Origin: Coriaria nepalensis
Taxonomy: Eukaryota; Streptophyta; Magnoliopsida; Cucurbitales; Coriariaceae
Reading direction: 5' to 3'
DNA: 64,000 nt
Assembly: GCA_027186245.1 (NCBI GenBank)
Contig: CP114497.1
Span: 8,811,501-8,875,500 of the forward strand
The translations under genes and the position numbers were made by a program. Shown here piece after piece: positions 33,470 to 44,430 of the stretch (position 1 is the first letter of the stretch; every line of letters begins with the position of its first letter). The notes under the pieces are model-generated. The model was not told the DNA's origin and ran no database searches. It was given only the letters and a program-made list of their open reading frames with translations.

Positions 33470-35930
33470 CATGAACCTCCTGCTAATCTCCTTGATAAAC
33501 GTCCGTCAAAAAGCTTTATAAGATCTTACGCATCAACCCCTAGCTGATGTTGCTTCACTTCCGCCCATTACAGTTGAAGCACGAATCTCCACCAAAGATG
33601 GTTACCCTGCAGTCTCGTACTCCCCTGATTCTACAACACAGGCGGAAGATCTTTTCGAAAAATCGGTGGTTCTACGATTCACAGGTGGTCGGCCTTCTCT
33701 CGAAGAGATCCAATCTACTATCAAGACAAATGGGGCCTTCAGGGTCTCTTTGTTATCGGTCTTATGGATTCCCGTTCATCGCTCATTCGTTTTATGCTTG
33801 AGGATGATTTGCTGCTTGCCCTAACTCGGGTGGTGTCCTCTATTAGGAGTTTTTATTATAAAAATCCACAGATGGAACTGTACATATAGCGCAAAGACAG
33901 ATGTCTCTATTATGCTGATCTGGATTCGTTTTCTTAGGTTCCCTCTCCCCTTCTTTGCGCCTGGAATGCTTCATCCTCTAGCCTCTTCTCTGGGAAGAGT
34001 TCTCTCCATTGATACACCAACCTCGTCCTGTATTAGATTGAATTCTGCAAGGGTCTGTGTCGAAGTTGACCAAAAGAATAAACTACCTCCGAAACTTTGG
34101 GTTTGGACTGGAAAGCAGGAAGGTTTTTTTTCAAGATGTTATCTACGAAAAACTCCCTTCTTACTGCACCCATTGCAATGTCCAAGGACATTCTATGGAA
34201 AATTGTCGACGTCGAATGAGCTGTTGTCCCATTGCAATGTAGTGGGGGCCTCTAACTCTCATGTTGTCCCTACTAGCAAAGAACCAGCTGTTAAGCAAGT
34301 TAACTTATCTAAATCGTCCCAGCGAAGGCTTGACAGGGCTGCTCGTGCTAGTGCGAATATAGCCTCTACTTCCACTCAAGCTGTTTTTGTCCAAAAAGAT
34401 AAGGTCCAGAACAAATCTGCTACCCCTACATCGATTGTTGTTAGTGCAGAGATAGTCAGTGATTTGAATGCTCCCACCCAGAAGGAAAATAACCCCATGC
34501 AGAATAATATTACGTTACCAGAGTCCCATGCAGTAGAAAGAGGACGACAAGATTTACTCTCGGGTTGGCTCGGGTTTACTCTCGTCTAGATCGTATCCTT
34601 GTTTCTCCAGATATATGTGGTACTTTTGGCGGTAGGGTCCAACATTTGGAACGCATTAAGTCCAATCACTGTCCTATTCTGTTACATTCCTCCGCCCTCT
34701 CCTATAATGGCCCTCGTCTTCATCGCTTTCAGCGCATGTGGACAACACATACTGATTTTCTTTCCACTGTTTCCCATGCCTGGTCTTCTATGATTGCAGA
34801 CCCGCTTGTTAGACTGTGTATTAATTTTCAGACTACTAGGCGAGCTCTTAAATGCTGGAATAAGGAAGTTTTTGGAAACCTTTTCGTGGCCGTTAACTCT
34901 TGGAAAGATTGGGTGGAGTCTCTAGAATATATTCTTCAGGAGTCATGGGTCTAATGATGTGACTGAAAAGCTTCGTTTAGCTACGGATTCGTACAATAAT
35001 ACTCTTCTCCATGAAGAGATCTATTGGAAGCAAAAATCTAGAGTGCATTGGCTCAAGGAGGGTGACGGAAATCACGGTTTTTCAATGCTTCCAGTCAGTC
35101 TAAAAATAGGCAACTTAACCTCAGTGAGATCAGGGATACCGATAGTGACAATGCTGATATCCTTCGGCCCTTTTCAGCTGAAGATATTAAGAATGCTCTT
35201 TTGTCTTTCGAGGTGGATAGCGCTCCGAGTATCGATTCGTTCTCTTCGAGTTTTTTTCAAACCTGCTGGTTTGAAGAAAATTGGTGTCTCTGTCGCCTCG
35301 GGATGCCACTGTTGTGATAATAAGCATGAAGAATCTTTGCAGCATCTGTTCTTCGATAGTCAGATTGCTAATCAGGTATGGTCTCACTATAGCGCCTACT
35401 GAAGGATTTCTTTTACTCCCTAGCCTGCAAATCACAGGCTCTTGTTTTGGTGGTCTTCTACACACACGTCTCTTCATGTGAGGAAATTGATCGCCTTTAT
35501 TGCTGCAGCTATTTGTTGGGAAATTTGGTTAAGCAGAAACAGAGCCATCCACAAAAATCGTCCTATGACTAGGAAGCATATTATTTTTGTAAGTTCGTTC
35601 CTGGATTCAGGACATCTATAATATGTGTATGAACGCTCCTATTTCTTCTAGGAGGGATAGTCATCTTCTAAGGGAGTTAAAAGACTGTTGTTCTCGTCCT
35701 ATTATCCAGAGGCAGCCTATTATGTGCTACTGGCAGGCACCACATTCGGGTATTTTTAAGCTCAACGGGGACGGTTCCTTCGAGACCTCTTCTGGTATCT
35801 CTTCTTGTGGCTGGGTTATTCGAAATAGCGACGTTAGTTTCATTGCTGGTAGAAACTGATTCTCAAGCTCTCTCCCAAGTGATCATGAACACTGCAGTCT
35901 TAGAGCTGTTTGGCCTAAAATTCAACTCTA
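33470..35930 (+). mobile_element. LINE (L1-type non-LTR retrotransposon) remnant with internal deletions
   Basis: Pieces of a plant LINE occur in correct order on the plus strand but in shifting frames. They are a DUF4283 segment (FVIGLMDSRSSLIRFMLEDD, 33730-33850), the stretch FFAPGMLHPLASSLGRVLSI, a CCHC zinc knuckle (CTHCNVQGHSMENC, about 34164-34206), the end of the endonuclease (YSRLDRILVSPD, about 34580), the linker before the reverse transcriptase (CWNKEVFGN and EEIYWKQKSRVHWLKEGDGN), the first part of the reverse transcriptase (SAEDIKNALLSFEVDSAPS), the C-terminal zinc-binding region (CHCCDNKHEESLQHLFF) and two bits of RNase H (KLNGDGSF, then VETDSQAL). Most of the endonuclease, the catalytic core of the reverse transcriptase and the middle of RNase H are missing. 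It cannot move by itself. Ends are approximate; I saw no poly-A tail or target-site duplication. Confidence 0.85.
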
Positions 35931-36245
35931 GATTCTTTCTTCTTTTTTATTTATTTATATTTCAATCCCACCTGAATTTTGAATCATACATATTTTTATT
36001 AAATAAATATCTTATATAATAATTATTATTATTTAAATTTTGGGATGAATTAAATAAATATTAATTCTTTAAATAATACAAGTCTACAATATCTCCCTCA
36101 TTATTTTCATCCAAAATTTCCGTACTTTTCAGTGTGTAAACTTTTTTATATGATCTATTTAAGTAAAAAAGTTTCTTATCGGAATATATAAGTAAATATA
36201 TAAAACTAATCTTAACTAGGCAGTCCTCGCTCGTTTTTAGAGGTT
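35931..36245. other. AT-rich spacer upstream of TRM112
   Basis: About 300 bp between the LINE remnant and the TRM112 promoter; no gene seen. Confidence 0.5.
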
Positions 36246-36247
36246 TT

Positions 36248-36256
36248 AAACCCTAA
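36248..36256 (+). promoter_or_regulatory. Telo-box upstream of TRM112
   Basis: AAACCCTAA, about 97 bp before the TRM112 ATG. This element is frequent in plant promoters of translation and ribosome-biogenesis genes, which fits TRM112. A similar AAACCCTAG lies at 52772-52780 before SC35. Confidence 0.5.
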
Positions 36257-36352
36257 TCCAGACTTCTCCTCCTTCACGCAGAAGTCGTCTCGTCTCCACA
36301 GCCTTCGCCGGCGGTAATCAGCGTAGAGAAGGAAGCGATCAATTCCAGAAAG

Positions 36353-36721
36353 ATGAGGCTTCTTACTCACAACATGCTTTCCAGCAATATCAAGGGCGTC
36401 ACGAACGGCTTCCCTCTCATAATCGAAGTGGTAAAGATGGTAGAGAAGCAGGTCGATCTCAATCCAGATTTCCTCAAGAACATGTTTGTCAAGATCGAAT
36501 GGAAAGCGCTCGTCGAAGCATCTCGCACCCTGGGCTACGCCGAGCTCCCAGAAGTGGCTGACCCGTCCATGCTCGACTCGGACGAGTTTCTGCAACGATT
36601 CCACCACGCTCTCTTAGAACTCCATCTCGAAGAGGGCGGCCTCGTTTGTCCAGAAACTGGTCGTAGATTTCCCGTCAATAAAGGAATCCCTAATATGCTC
36701 CTTCACGAAGACGAAGTTTGA
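36353..36721 (+). CDS. TRM112: TRM112-like methyltransferase subunit
   Basis: Encodes 122 aa with no intron and is complete. TRM112 is a small zinc-knuckle-like activator that stabilises several methyltransferases acting on tRNA, 18S rRNA and release factor eRF1. In Arabidopsis the homolog is linked to cell division and organ growth (SMALL ORGAN 2, by recall). The plant signature start MRLLTHNMLSSNIKGV is present, followed by the variable insert (KNMFVKIEWKALVEA) and the conserved C-terminal EGGLVCPETGRRFPVNKGIPNMLLHEDE. The length fits the family (about 120-125 aa). The start is the only sensible Met. A telo-box about 100 bp upstream agrees with a translation-linked gene. Neighbouring PP2C and BTL genes match the Arabidopsis At1g78180-78200 block. 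Confidence 0.95.
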   Translation: MRLLTHNMLSSNIKGVTNGFPLIIEVVKMVEKQVDLNPDFLKNMFVKIEWKALVEASRTLGYAELPEVADPSMLDSDEFLQRFHHALLELHLEEGGLVCPETGRRFPVNKGIPNMLLHEDEV

Positions 36722-36978
36722 AACTATTCTCTATTCAAACGGTTAGATTTTTCCCCTTTTTTTCCTGCTAAGTATGAGATGTAATCCAGATTTTATCATC
36801 ATCAATGAGCATCAGTATATTGTTCTTCAAGGCAATTACTCAAAAACAATAATTTCGTGCTCTGCAATGTTCTAGCAATTGAATGATGAAATTGAGGTAC
36901 ATTGTAAGTTAAGATAATATATAAAACTCAATCTAAACTATATCGTATATTTGGTACATTGTGATTGTTGCTAAGGTG

Positions 36979-39511
36979 TTAGTTATTATCTCTGCATTTT
37001 GGGGTTTCTTGTGGGGGAGGAGGTATGCCAAATACCCAGTCAAGATCGTTTAAGTATTTGGATTGGAAGACTTATCTTTCTCTAGCATAGCAGTGCATTC
37101 ATTATAATGGCTGTTGATAGGCTGAACACCAAGACATCTGCTCGCTTGAAATTCTGCAATTGCGGGCAAATAGGCTGCATCTGCCATGCAGGCGACGAAG
37201 CTCTCGATTGCTCGTGCTAGGCAGTAGAGGGATATCTCGATCCTTCTGCTCTTCTTCTCGATCGCAAGAGCTAAGCCGGTCGGGAACTGGACATTAATAT
37301 TATGTATAGGAGTTTCAGGATAAACGCATATATTAATCTTGGAAATTAAAAAAAAAAAAATCATACCGTGCCCATTGCTACCATTGGGGTGTTGCATCTC
37401 TTGAAAATTCGGAATAACATGCAAGTCCACATCCTGATGAGAAACAGAAGAACTTCTTTGAGCAAAAGATTACAAAAGATTTACCGGTTTTCACTTCTGT
37501 AACATCCGACTTCTTTTTCATTCTTCCTAATTTTCCACACAATTTGTTTGCCTGTCTTACATCATACTTCCTAATTTTCTGAGTATTATGGGAGAGTAGA
37601 AAATGACCAGGCAGATGAACAATATACTGATAGGAACAAGCTTGACCTTGCGGTCCCAAGAAGTCCCTTGGTTAATTAGCGCCTGCACAAGGTTAAAAAG
37701 ATGCATTAATTATTGAAATGCAGTTTTTCTGCAATGCAAATACAAGTGGAAGAAAGAGCAACCAAAAATGTGTTCGCTACACTGCAATTAGGAGAAATTA
37801 AGCTTTGATATCGTGACATTAGATACTTAAGGCCATAGTTTATGATTTACTCATATAAGCTTGGACAGGACAAGTGTGCAATGAACTACATACGCTACCC
37901 AGTAGTATTTCTGTGACGCCCCTGAACAAAGCTAGATCCAATGTGAATTTGCTCTAAACTAGAAGTCCATACATCTCATGTCTTATTATGGGGCACAAGG
38001 ATAGAAATTAATCTAAAGAACTAATTGTAGAGCTGATTTCTACACCTCTTTAAGAGACCTTGACGATGAACTATTAGCGCAGGAATTAGATATACGGGGA
38101 GATAAACTGGTAATGCTCTTTTATAGGCTTGAATGAGAAACGAAAGAAAATGTCCACTACATGATTGATTTCCATGGACAATCTGCATCGAGAGAAAAAG
38201 TCCAGTTAAAAAAAATGGCATAGCTACAACAAATTTGACCACGAAATATAAACAGAGCTTTAAGTAGTAACGAGAAATGGAGAATTATTTCTCTGCTTCC
38301 GATCACAACAAATAAATAAATAACATTTTGCAAGTGTGTGCAGAAAACACAACCAAGTTCAGTGTCCTGTCAAGAAGCTGGACATGTAAGAACCAGAAGA
38401 ACATTCATAGGATTTGGATACTATTCTAGGTTAATTTTAGTTTGTTATCGAGTATCACACCTTTCACATGATCGGCCTAGTTATGTAGAGAGTACCACCA
38501 GACTAAATACGGTGCTTTGACAAATAAAGCTAAACAGTAAACACCTTATATGTAGTACAACTGGAAAACTAAATTGATTTAGATATCAAACGATAATGAG
38601 AATGACCTCTTCCTGAATTTTCCAATGAGAAATCAATAGAAGTAAAAACGAAGAGAGAAGAGGCATACCGAACAAGGGACCTTCCCCAACCGCTTGCTTT
38701 TTATGCCACAGCGAGTTGCTAAGACCGCAGCTCGCATAAGTATATATATAGCCAAGCTTGTCTGCTGTGTGTTCGTCCCGGTCAGAAGCATTGAAGGCCC
38801 TGCTATTGCCCCTGCTAATAGAGCTCTCCATCTTGCAGTCCTGAACTAAAAGAGCAATATTTTACCCAGTAAGTCAGAATTAACCTGATTGAATTATCAT
38901 GAACTATCATTTTGAACAGAAATTCAGGAATTCATGAAAATTAGGAAGAAATGAACTTGCCTACGGTCACCTCCCAAAGCACGTATTATCACATCTACGG
39001 ACACATACGTGCCCGCAAAAGAACAGAGAAAAAGGCTGTATCTCAAAGTATCCTTCAAGCCTATGACAATCGCTTCAAAATTCGTAATCACACCTTTCCT
39101 GAACAAATTAACCAAAATACAACATTATTTTCTTGCCATTATCATACAGACTCACAAACACAATTCGAAGACCTGAATCAATTTTTAAACAAAGAATCTA
39201 GTTGTCAGAGAACTTCACCTTTGTGAAGCGGAAATGTTTCGTCGCCTTAATCGAGCTACGATCGAAAAGAGGGAGAGACCAACATTGAGACCAGCTCCAA
39301 TCACGAACCCCTTGGCAGAAGCAATGACGACTCTCAAAAGATTCTCAGACTCACTCGAAGGCGTAGAATCGAGCCAGAGGGAAGAAGAAGAACGAGGAAA
39401 TGCGGATGAAGGCGCCGCATCGATTTATCCGCAATGCATACACTTTGGAACATCGGATCCGCCATTTTCTCCAGCGAGGCACGCACAACGACCGTCTGCA
39501 GACAGCGACAT
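36979..39511 (-). pseudogene. Broken Tim17/Tim22/Tim23-family (TMEM135-like, At5g51150-type) gene
   Basis: Intact homologs are multi-pass membrane proteins of about 500 aa in mitochondria or peroxisomes. Exon pieces read leftward: 39511-39212 (KCMHCG, then GFVIGAGL and LARLRRR-like RLRRRN), about 39098-38953 (FEAIVIGLKDTLRYSLFLCS), about 38844-38668 (ARWRALLAGAIAGPSMLLTG, ILMRAAVLATRCGIKSKR), about 38182-38050 (HGNQSCSGHFLSFLIQAYKR, PVYLPVYLIPALIVHRQ), about 37437-37375 (WTCMLFRIFKRC) and about 37289-36979 (FPTGLALAIEKKSRRIEISL, YCLARAIESF). Lesions: TAA at 39425-39427, replacing a likely Lys codon in exon 1; a join of RLGK straight to KVPCS that drops roughly 95 residues; loss of part of the SSLFLST block; and a frameshift after AYLPA, with an in-frame stop, before DLDWVFGIPPPPQ at the end. 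Introns are retained, so this is a decayed gene. Confidence 0.83.
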
Positions 39512-40555
39512 GGTGGTGGGTTAGGGATAATGAAACGGTTTGGCCGGAAGTGGTCCCACCAGTGAGGAGTAATGGATTGAAGAGAAGGAGTGAGATTTGA
39601 AAGCAGAATAACATTGGTGAAAATTCCACGTAATCGAGAGTTAACAACATTGGTGAAAAGTCAAAACGCAGATGATGAGTAGAATTTTCAAATTCCACGT
39701 GGCGTATCTCTATCGAACCACCTTTTCTCGTTTTTTTCCCAATTTGATACGGTACCGTCTGAGCTGCTGATTGATTGATTGATGGACGGACCCGGACTTG
39801 CGTATCGGTAGGTGGGACCGTGGGACCTAAAAGGATAAATGTACCCTAACGGTTCTAATCATATGATTTGTTTTGGCCAAGGTACCAAAAAAAAAAAAAA
39901 CATGACTTGTTTTGTTTGTGACTCATTTGAAGTAATTAAAGACAAAACTCATACATAAAATGAGGCACTTTGTATATGGGTATGCTCTACTACATTCGGG
40001 TGGCAAATCAAACTGTCACAAACATTATGAAAATTATATTTAGCATTTAATTTGATAAATAAAAGTAGAAATATTCAAATTACAAGTTGGGTGACATGTA
40101 AGATTAATGTGTATAATTGTAATCCCCTGATGGAATATTATCCGTCTTGACCGTTAAATCAAATTGTATAAAGTTACAACGAATGGAAATAGCTTGTAGG
40201 AAACAGCCAAGGTGTATCATCCCATTGCTATTTGAGTCGCTAAGAATGTGGTCAAAATTTCCCACAGATAACATCCACAATGACTACCTACTAACTAGAA
40301 CTAGAAAACCATATAATAGATCCACATTCCAATTCCTCAGATGACATTAAACTGATACAATATAGTGTCACTAACTATAAGAGCCAGGGATTCTTTTTGC
40401 CTGTTAGAACTGTTCATAGAATTATATAGGGATGTGCCTATTACAAAATCAAGTCCCTCATAACGATGACGATCAAATAAAGGATTTGAGGTGATGCGGA
40501 AGTAATTTACTTATCTCCTCACCCATGTATGTGTATAACCATAATCCGTTGTTCT
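39512..40555. other. Spacer upstream of the Tim17-like remnant
   Basis: About 1 kb; contains a poly-A run near 39887-39900 and the 3' flank of the minus-strand BTL gene. No gene seen. Confidence 0.5.
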
Positions 40556-42406
40556 TCATTCCACTTTCAGAACAATCTTCATGAACTCATAGACAAAGTA
40601 ACTAATGGAGGCAGAAGGGAGAACCTAAGTACACAAAACAAGCAAATACTAAGCAAAAAAACCAACAGGAGATACATTCGTACATGAAATGTTTACATTG
40701 ATACAGCATTTCAGACCATAGACAGCGATTAATCTAACTCTTGGAATACACAATGGAATTTTGCATACCTGTAACAAGCTGGGAATGAGTCCGGAGTACA
40801 AAGCAGGTACTCCTCCATGCTCAATTATCTTCACAGTAGTTGCTAGAGCACTCATTTTCGTGGCATGGCTTTGCATTTGAAGTTGCCTCCTCACAACCTC
40901 AAACGGGTAAGTAACAGCTTCTGCGCAAGCACCAGCTATAGCACCATATAATAACGTTAGAACCGGTCCTAATTCCAGCTGGTCCAAAGCATTTAGCTCC
41001 TTCCCCAGTTGGTTCATGTTCTCGATTCTTTTCCTTCCTTCTGGTGAATGTAGGTAAGCCGTTTTTAGTATGTCATATACACCATAGAAAACTGCACCAG
41101 AAGGTGCCATACTTATAATGGAAGGCGCTAAGCCCTTGTAAAGAGAGAAGAACCCTTCTGTTTGGATCATATGGCGAAATGCTCCTATCACACCACCTAA
41201 AGCTTCCCCCCCAGGAGCCACTATCTTGGTCCGAATCTGAATGATACAATGACAATGATTAATAACAATAACTAGCGTGGAAAAAAGCAGTAAAAGCAAA
41301 ATTCCGTACTGTGTCAAGTGGTAAGCAGAGCACAGTGGCAGTAATGCCAGCAGCAGCTCCGGCAATAAACCTCTCAAAATTTGTAGTCTCCTCATTTCCA
41401 GAAAAATTAAGCAATTGCTTTCTGTAAGTGTCGTAAGCATAAAAGTTGACAGCTTTAAAGGGAGCAGTGCGAAGAACATTGACAAGGTTCCCCTTCCAGA
41501 ACCCTTTCAAACCTTGAGAAGCAGCAATTGTCCTAATCAGATCAAATAGATGCTTTTGTTCGCCTCGGACCATATATTCCAACTTTAACCTCTCAAGTGG
41601 TGCAACAAAAGTTCTGATACAACATATAACTCATTCATTCAGCAATGGGATACGAGATGATACCAATAAAATGAAAATTTAAATCTCTATGCTTATAGCA
41701 TTTCTTCAAATACCAGAATTCCTTTGTCAATTAAATTTTATATGTGCAAAGATTCCAATTTCAATCTAACATGTTATTCTTGTCCGACTATAGTTTTCTA
41801 ACATACAAACCAAACCTTGGATTAAACATAGAAGAGTAATTTAAACAAGAAACTCTGTAAATCGTAATAACAATAGGGGACAGACCTTGAAACCATGGCA
41901 GCAATGGCACCAGACCAGAGATGCTTCGTGGTGTTCATGGCGCATCCTTTCCGTACCATAACCCTCTCCTTTCTATCCTTCTCAAGCACCACATCAGCTC
42001 CATCACACGTCGATGCCGTTTCCTCTGAGCCCTCATACCCATTCTGTACCAAATAAACCTTCTGCTCCCGTACAAAACCACCGTCTCCTTTCAAACTCAC
42101 TGACAAAAAACCTCCGCCAAACGCCGCCCTCTCCCTCTCTCTCTTCCTCCACCGGAAAACCCCAAAAACCACGGCATCATTACCACGAAACAGCGAAGAC
42201 GAAACCGAACTCGAAACATTACAACTACTCGAAGAACTCTTCAGCGGGACTGAATTAGCGAATGAAGAAGGAACGGCGGGGTCGAGAAACAATCCGCCGC
42301 CTACAAGACAGCTCGAATTAGAATCTGAACTAGAAAAAAATGGACAATGTTGCTGTCGTTGTTCCTGTGACTGAGCTCTGCTGGTGCGGAGCTCGAGCCC
42401 TGACAT
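40556..42406 (-). CDS. Mitochondrial-carrier-family adenine nucleotide transporter, BTL2/BTL3 type
   Basis: Four exons on the minus strand, 42406-41886, 41613-41310, 41236-40769 and 40624-40556, encode 453 aa with consistent phases. After a serine-rich N-terminal region of about 150 aa (probably targeting, not conserved) come three carrier repeats. Their P-x-[DE]-x-x-[KR] signatures are APLERLKLE, LPLDTIRTK and YPFEVVRRQ. The block PFKAVNFYAYDTYRKQLL with GNEETTNFERF and the last exon VLPSAAISYFVYEFMK are typical of the BRITTLE1-like carriers. Plant BTL proteins are named probable mitochondrial adenine nucleotide transporters; the substrate here is inferred. The order TRM112 then this gene fits At1g78180 (BTL2). 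The start at 42406 is the first Met of the long first exon. No lesions seen. Confidence 0.92.
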
Positions 42407-43563
42407 TTTACGAATTGAATAAAGTTAAATGTAGGGAACTAGAGCAGGACATCTAGGGTTTTGATCCAGGAGGAAGACATTTTTAGTTTTGCGAAAAGAA
42501 GTGGATGATGAATCGGAGAGTAGAAATGGTGGATTCAGGGAGTTGCTCTGCCTTGCTTCCATCGCTGCGCATTATTTTTATTTATTTCCCCCTTTTTCTC
42601 GAGAGGCTCAACTTGTCCTTTTCGAGTATTTTAGTGGATAAATATTTGTGCTTGCTTTTATAGTGGCGACTTGCGATTGCGATCGTAATGGGATTATGGC
42701 ATCTGCCCAAACTCTTGTTTGGGCCTATTGGGCCAACCACATAGGCCTGTGGGTTCATTTAACTTCATGGGCTTTGTCAATATTTTGGTCCCGCGGAAAT
42801 AACAGTGATTGATTCAAATTTTTCCCTTCACGAATATTATTTATTTAATTTTGTTCGATTTCTAATTGCGAGGAATCGTGTGAATAATAGTTTTTAGTTT
42901 TCTTAATTAGTTAAAAAAATAATTTCTTCTTTTCTTTTAAAATAAATATTTTAATAAAAAATTATTTATCTATTATTTATATAATATTTAAATTTTATTG
43001 AAATTCTAATAATTTTCTTTAAAAAAATATATAAATCAAATTCCTTATAATTTAGTTAAATATAAATCTGACCTCGTAAATTAATTTTTTTATTATGCAG
43101 TCTTATAATTAGAATTATTAATATATTTTTATTTTATTTTATTCTCAATTGAATCAAACAGCTCCTTAAATGATTCATTTGATTGGTCAGAAATCGCTTT
43201 CCATAACACATCAAAAGTTTGTGTTTGGTTTCAAATGTCTTACATTAGATAACACATCAAATGTTCTTACGAAATTTTCTCATCAACTTCTTCGAATTAA
43301 GTAATACTGTTGTCGTACTACATGTAAAATTAATACAAGCACAATTTGTGGATAATCTAAAACTAGTTAAGGATTAAGGAAACACAAAATATAGTAAAAT
43401 AATATTTTGATGATTAAATAAATTTATTAAATTATCAAAAAAAAATTAGTATTATTATTTTTAATAAACGTCTTTGTAGTTACAATTAATAAGGTTGTAG
43501 TAACTTAATCATGATTAAACCTAATTAATTAGTTTAATTGGATCCATAATTGCCAAACTAGGG
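42407..43563. other. BTL promoter and AT-rich spacer
   Basis: The BTL 5' leader includes AAAACCCTAGA (minus strand, near 42453-42463). The remainder to 43563 is strongly AT-rich and includes the 3' flank of the CFL1-like gene; no gene seen. Confidence 0.5.
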
Positions 43564-44345
43564 CTAGATGATCCTAGAGTTGAATAAGTTAAGACGGTTC
43601 TGATCCGGTGGGTGCATGAATTTACAATTAGGGCATGCAGGAGAGGACTTACAAAGCATGACTAACATATGACAATTCATACAAACGGTAGCAACCATCT
43701 CTTGATCGTCTTGATCTGGATCATGATGTTCATCAAATGCCAACCATGATGTATCAGAACGTGTTAATGTTAGATCACGGCCTCTCGGCTTCTTGCAAGT
43801 ATCTTGTCCGGCTTGGTCGCACGAATATTTGAGGTTCAATTCAAGGTCTAAGCCTAGACATGAACTCGGCTCTATTGTTTCCAGTTTGCTTCTAGGATCC
43901 ATACATGTCCTCGTTCCCGTCGTCGTGTTGTAGAAATATATCTTCCCTGACTGGTCAATTAATCAATCATAGTGTCAATATATAAAACTGTCTCATAATC
44001 ATGGATAATAGAGATGCTTCATTTAATTCCGGTTCTAAGTAAAGTGACGATTATTTGTAACCGATATAGGTCACCAATTATGCGTCGACATACCTGAATA
44101 TCGAGACATCGCTGCCAATCCAAAGGTAACGGGGTTTCCAAGTGGAGCTCGATAGTGTTTTGTACTACTTTTGAAGACGATTTCAAGAAAGTAACAACTT
44201 CTTCATGATCACGATTGCGATCACCATCGCCTAATTCTTCCAACTTTCTCTTCTTTAATAAGATAGTATGATCATCGAATTCAACATGAGATTGTACTCT
44301 CTCATCAATATTTTGAGGAGAAAGTGCTGCTTCTAAGAAAATCAT
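43564..44345 (-). CDS. WW-domain protein, CURLY FLAG LEAF1-like
   Basis: Two exons on the minus strand, 44345-44094 and 43950-43564, encode 212 aa. The WW domain is split by the intron: ETPLPLDWQRCLDIQ ends exon 1 and SGKIYFYNTTTG, RTCMDPRS opens exon 2. An acidic and basic patch (LLKKRKLEELGDGD) precedes it, and a C-terminal Cys-rich motif follows (CMNCHML, then CPNCKFMHP, two CxxC pairs). This layout matches the plant CFL1 family, in which rice CFL1 and its Arabidopsis homologs repress cuticle development by interacting with an HD-ZIP IV factor (established for CFL1, inferred here). The second WW-domain Trp and Pro seem replaced around RTCMDPR, as is usual in this family. A TATA-like element lies 76-85 bp upstream. 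Complete. Confidence 0.85.
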
Positions 44346-44420
44346 GATGGTTGATGCAAGATGATACCAGGTTCAATTCAGAAGTTATTGTGGGTAGTTG
44401 TATGTTGTAGAGGCAGATCC

Positions 44421-44430
44421 TTATAAATAA
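44421..44430 (-). promoter_or_regulatory. TATA box of the CFL1-like gene
   Basis: TTATTTATAA on the minus strand, about 80 bp upstream of the ATG at 44345. Confidence 0.5.

Noticed and set aside
37378..37659. 93-codon open frame in the Tim17-like remnant
   Set aside because: It is an out-of-frame reading of the decayed exon that encodes WTCMLFRIF in its proper frame.
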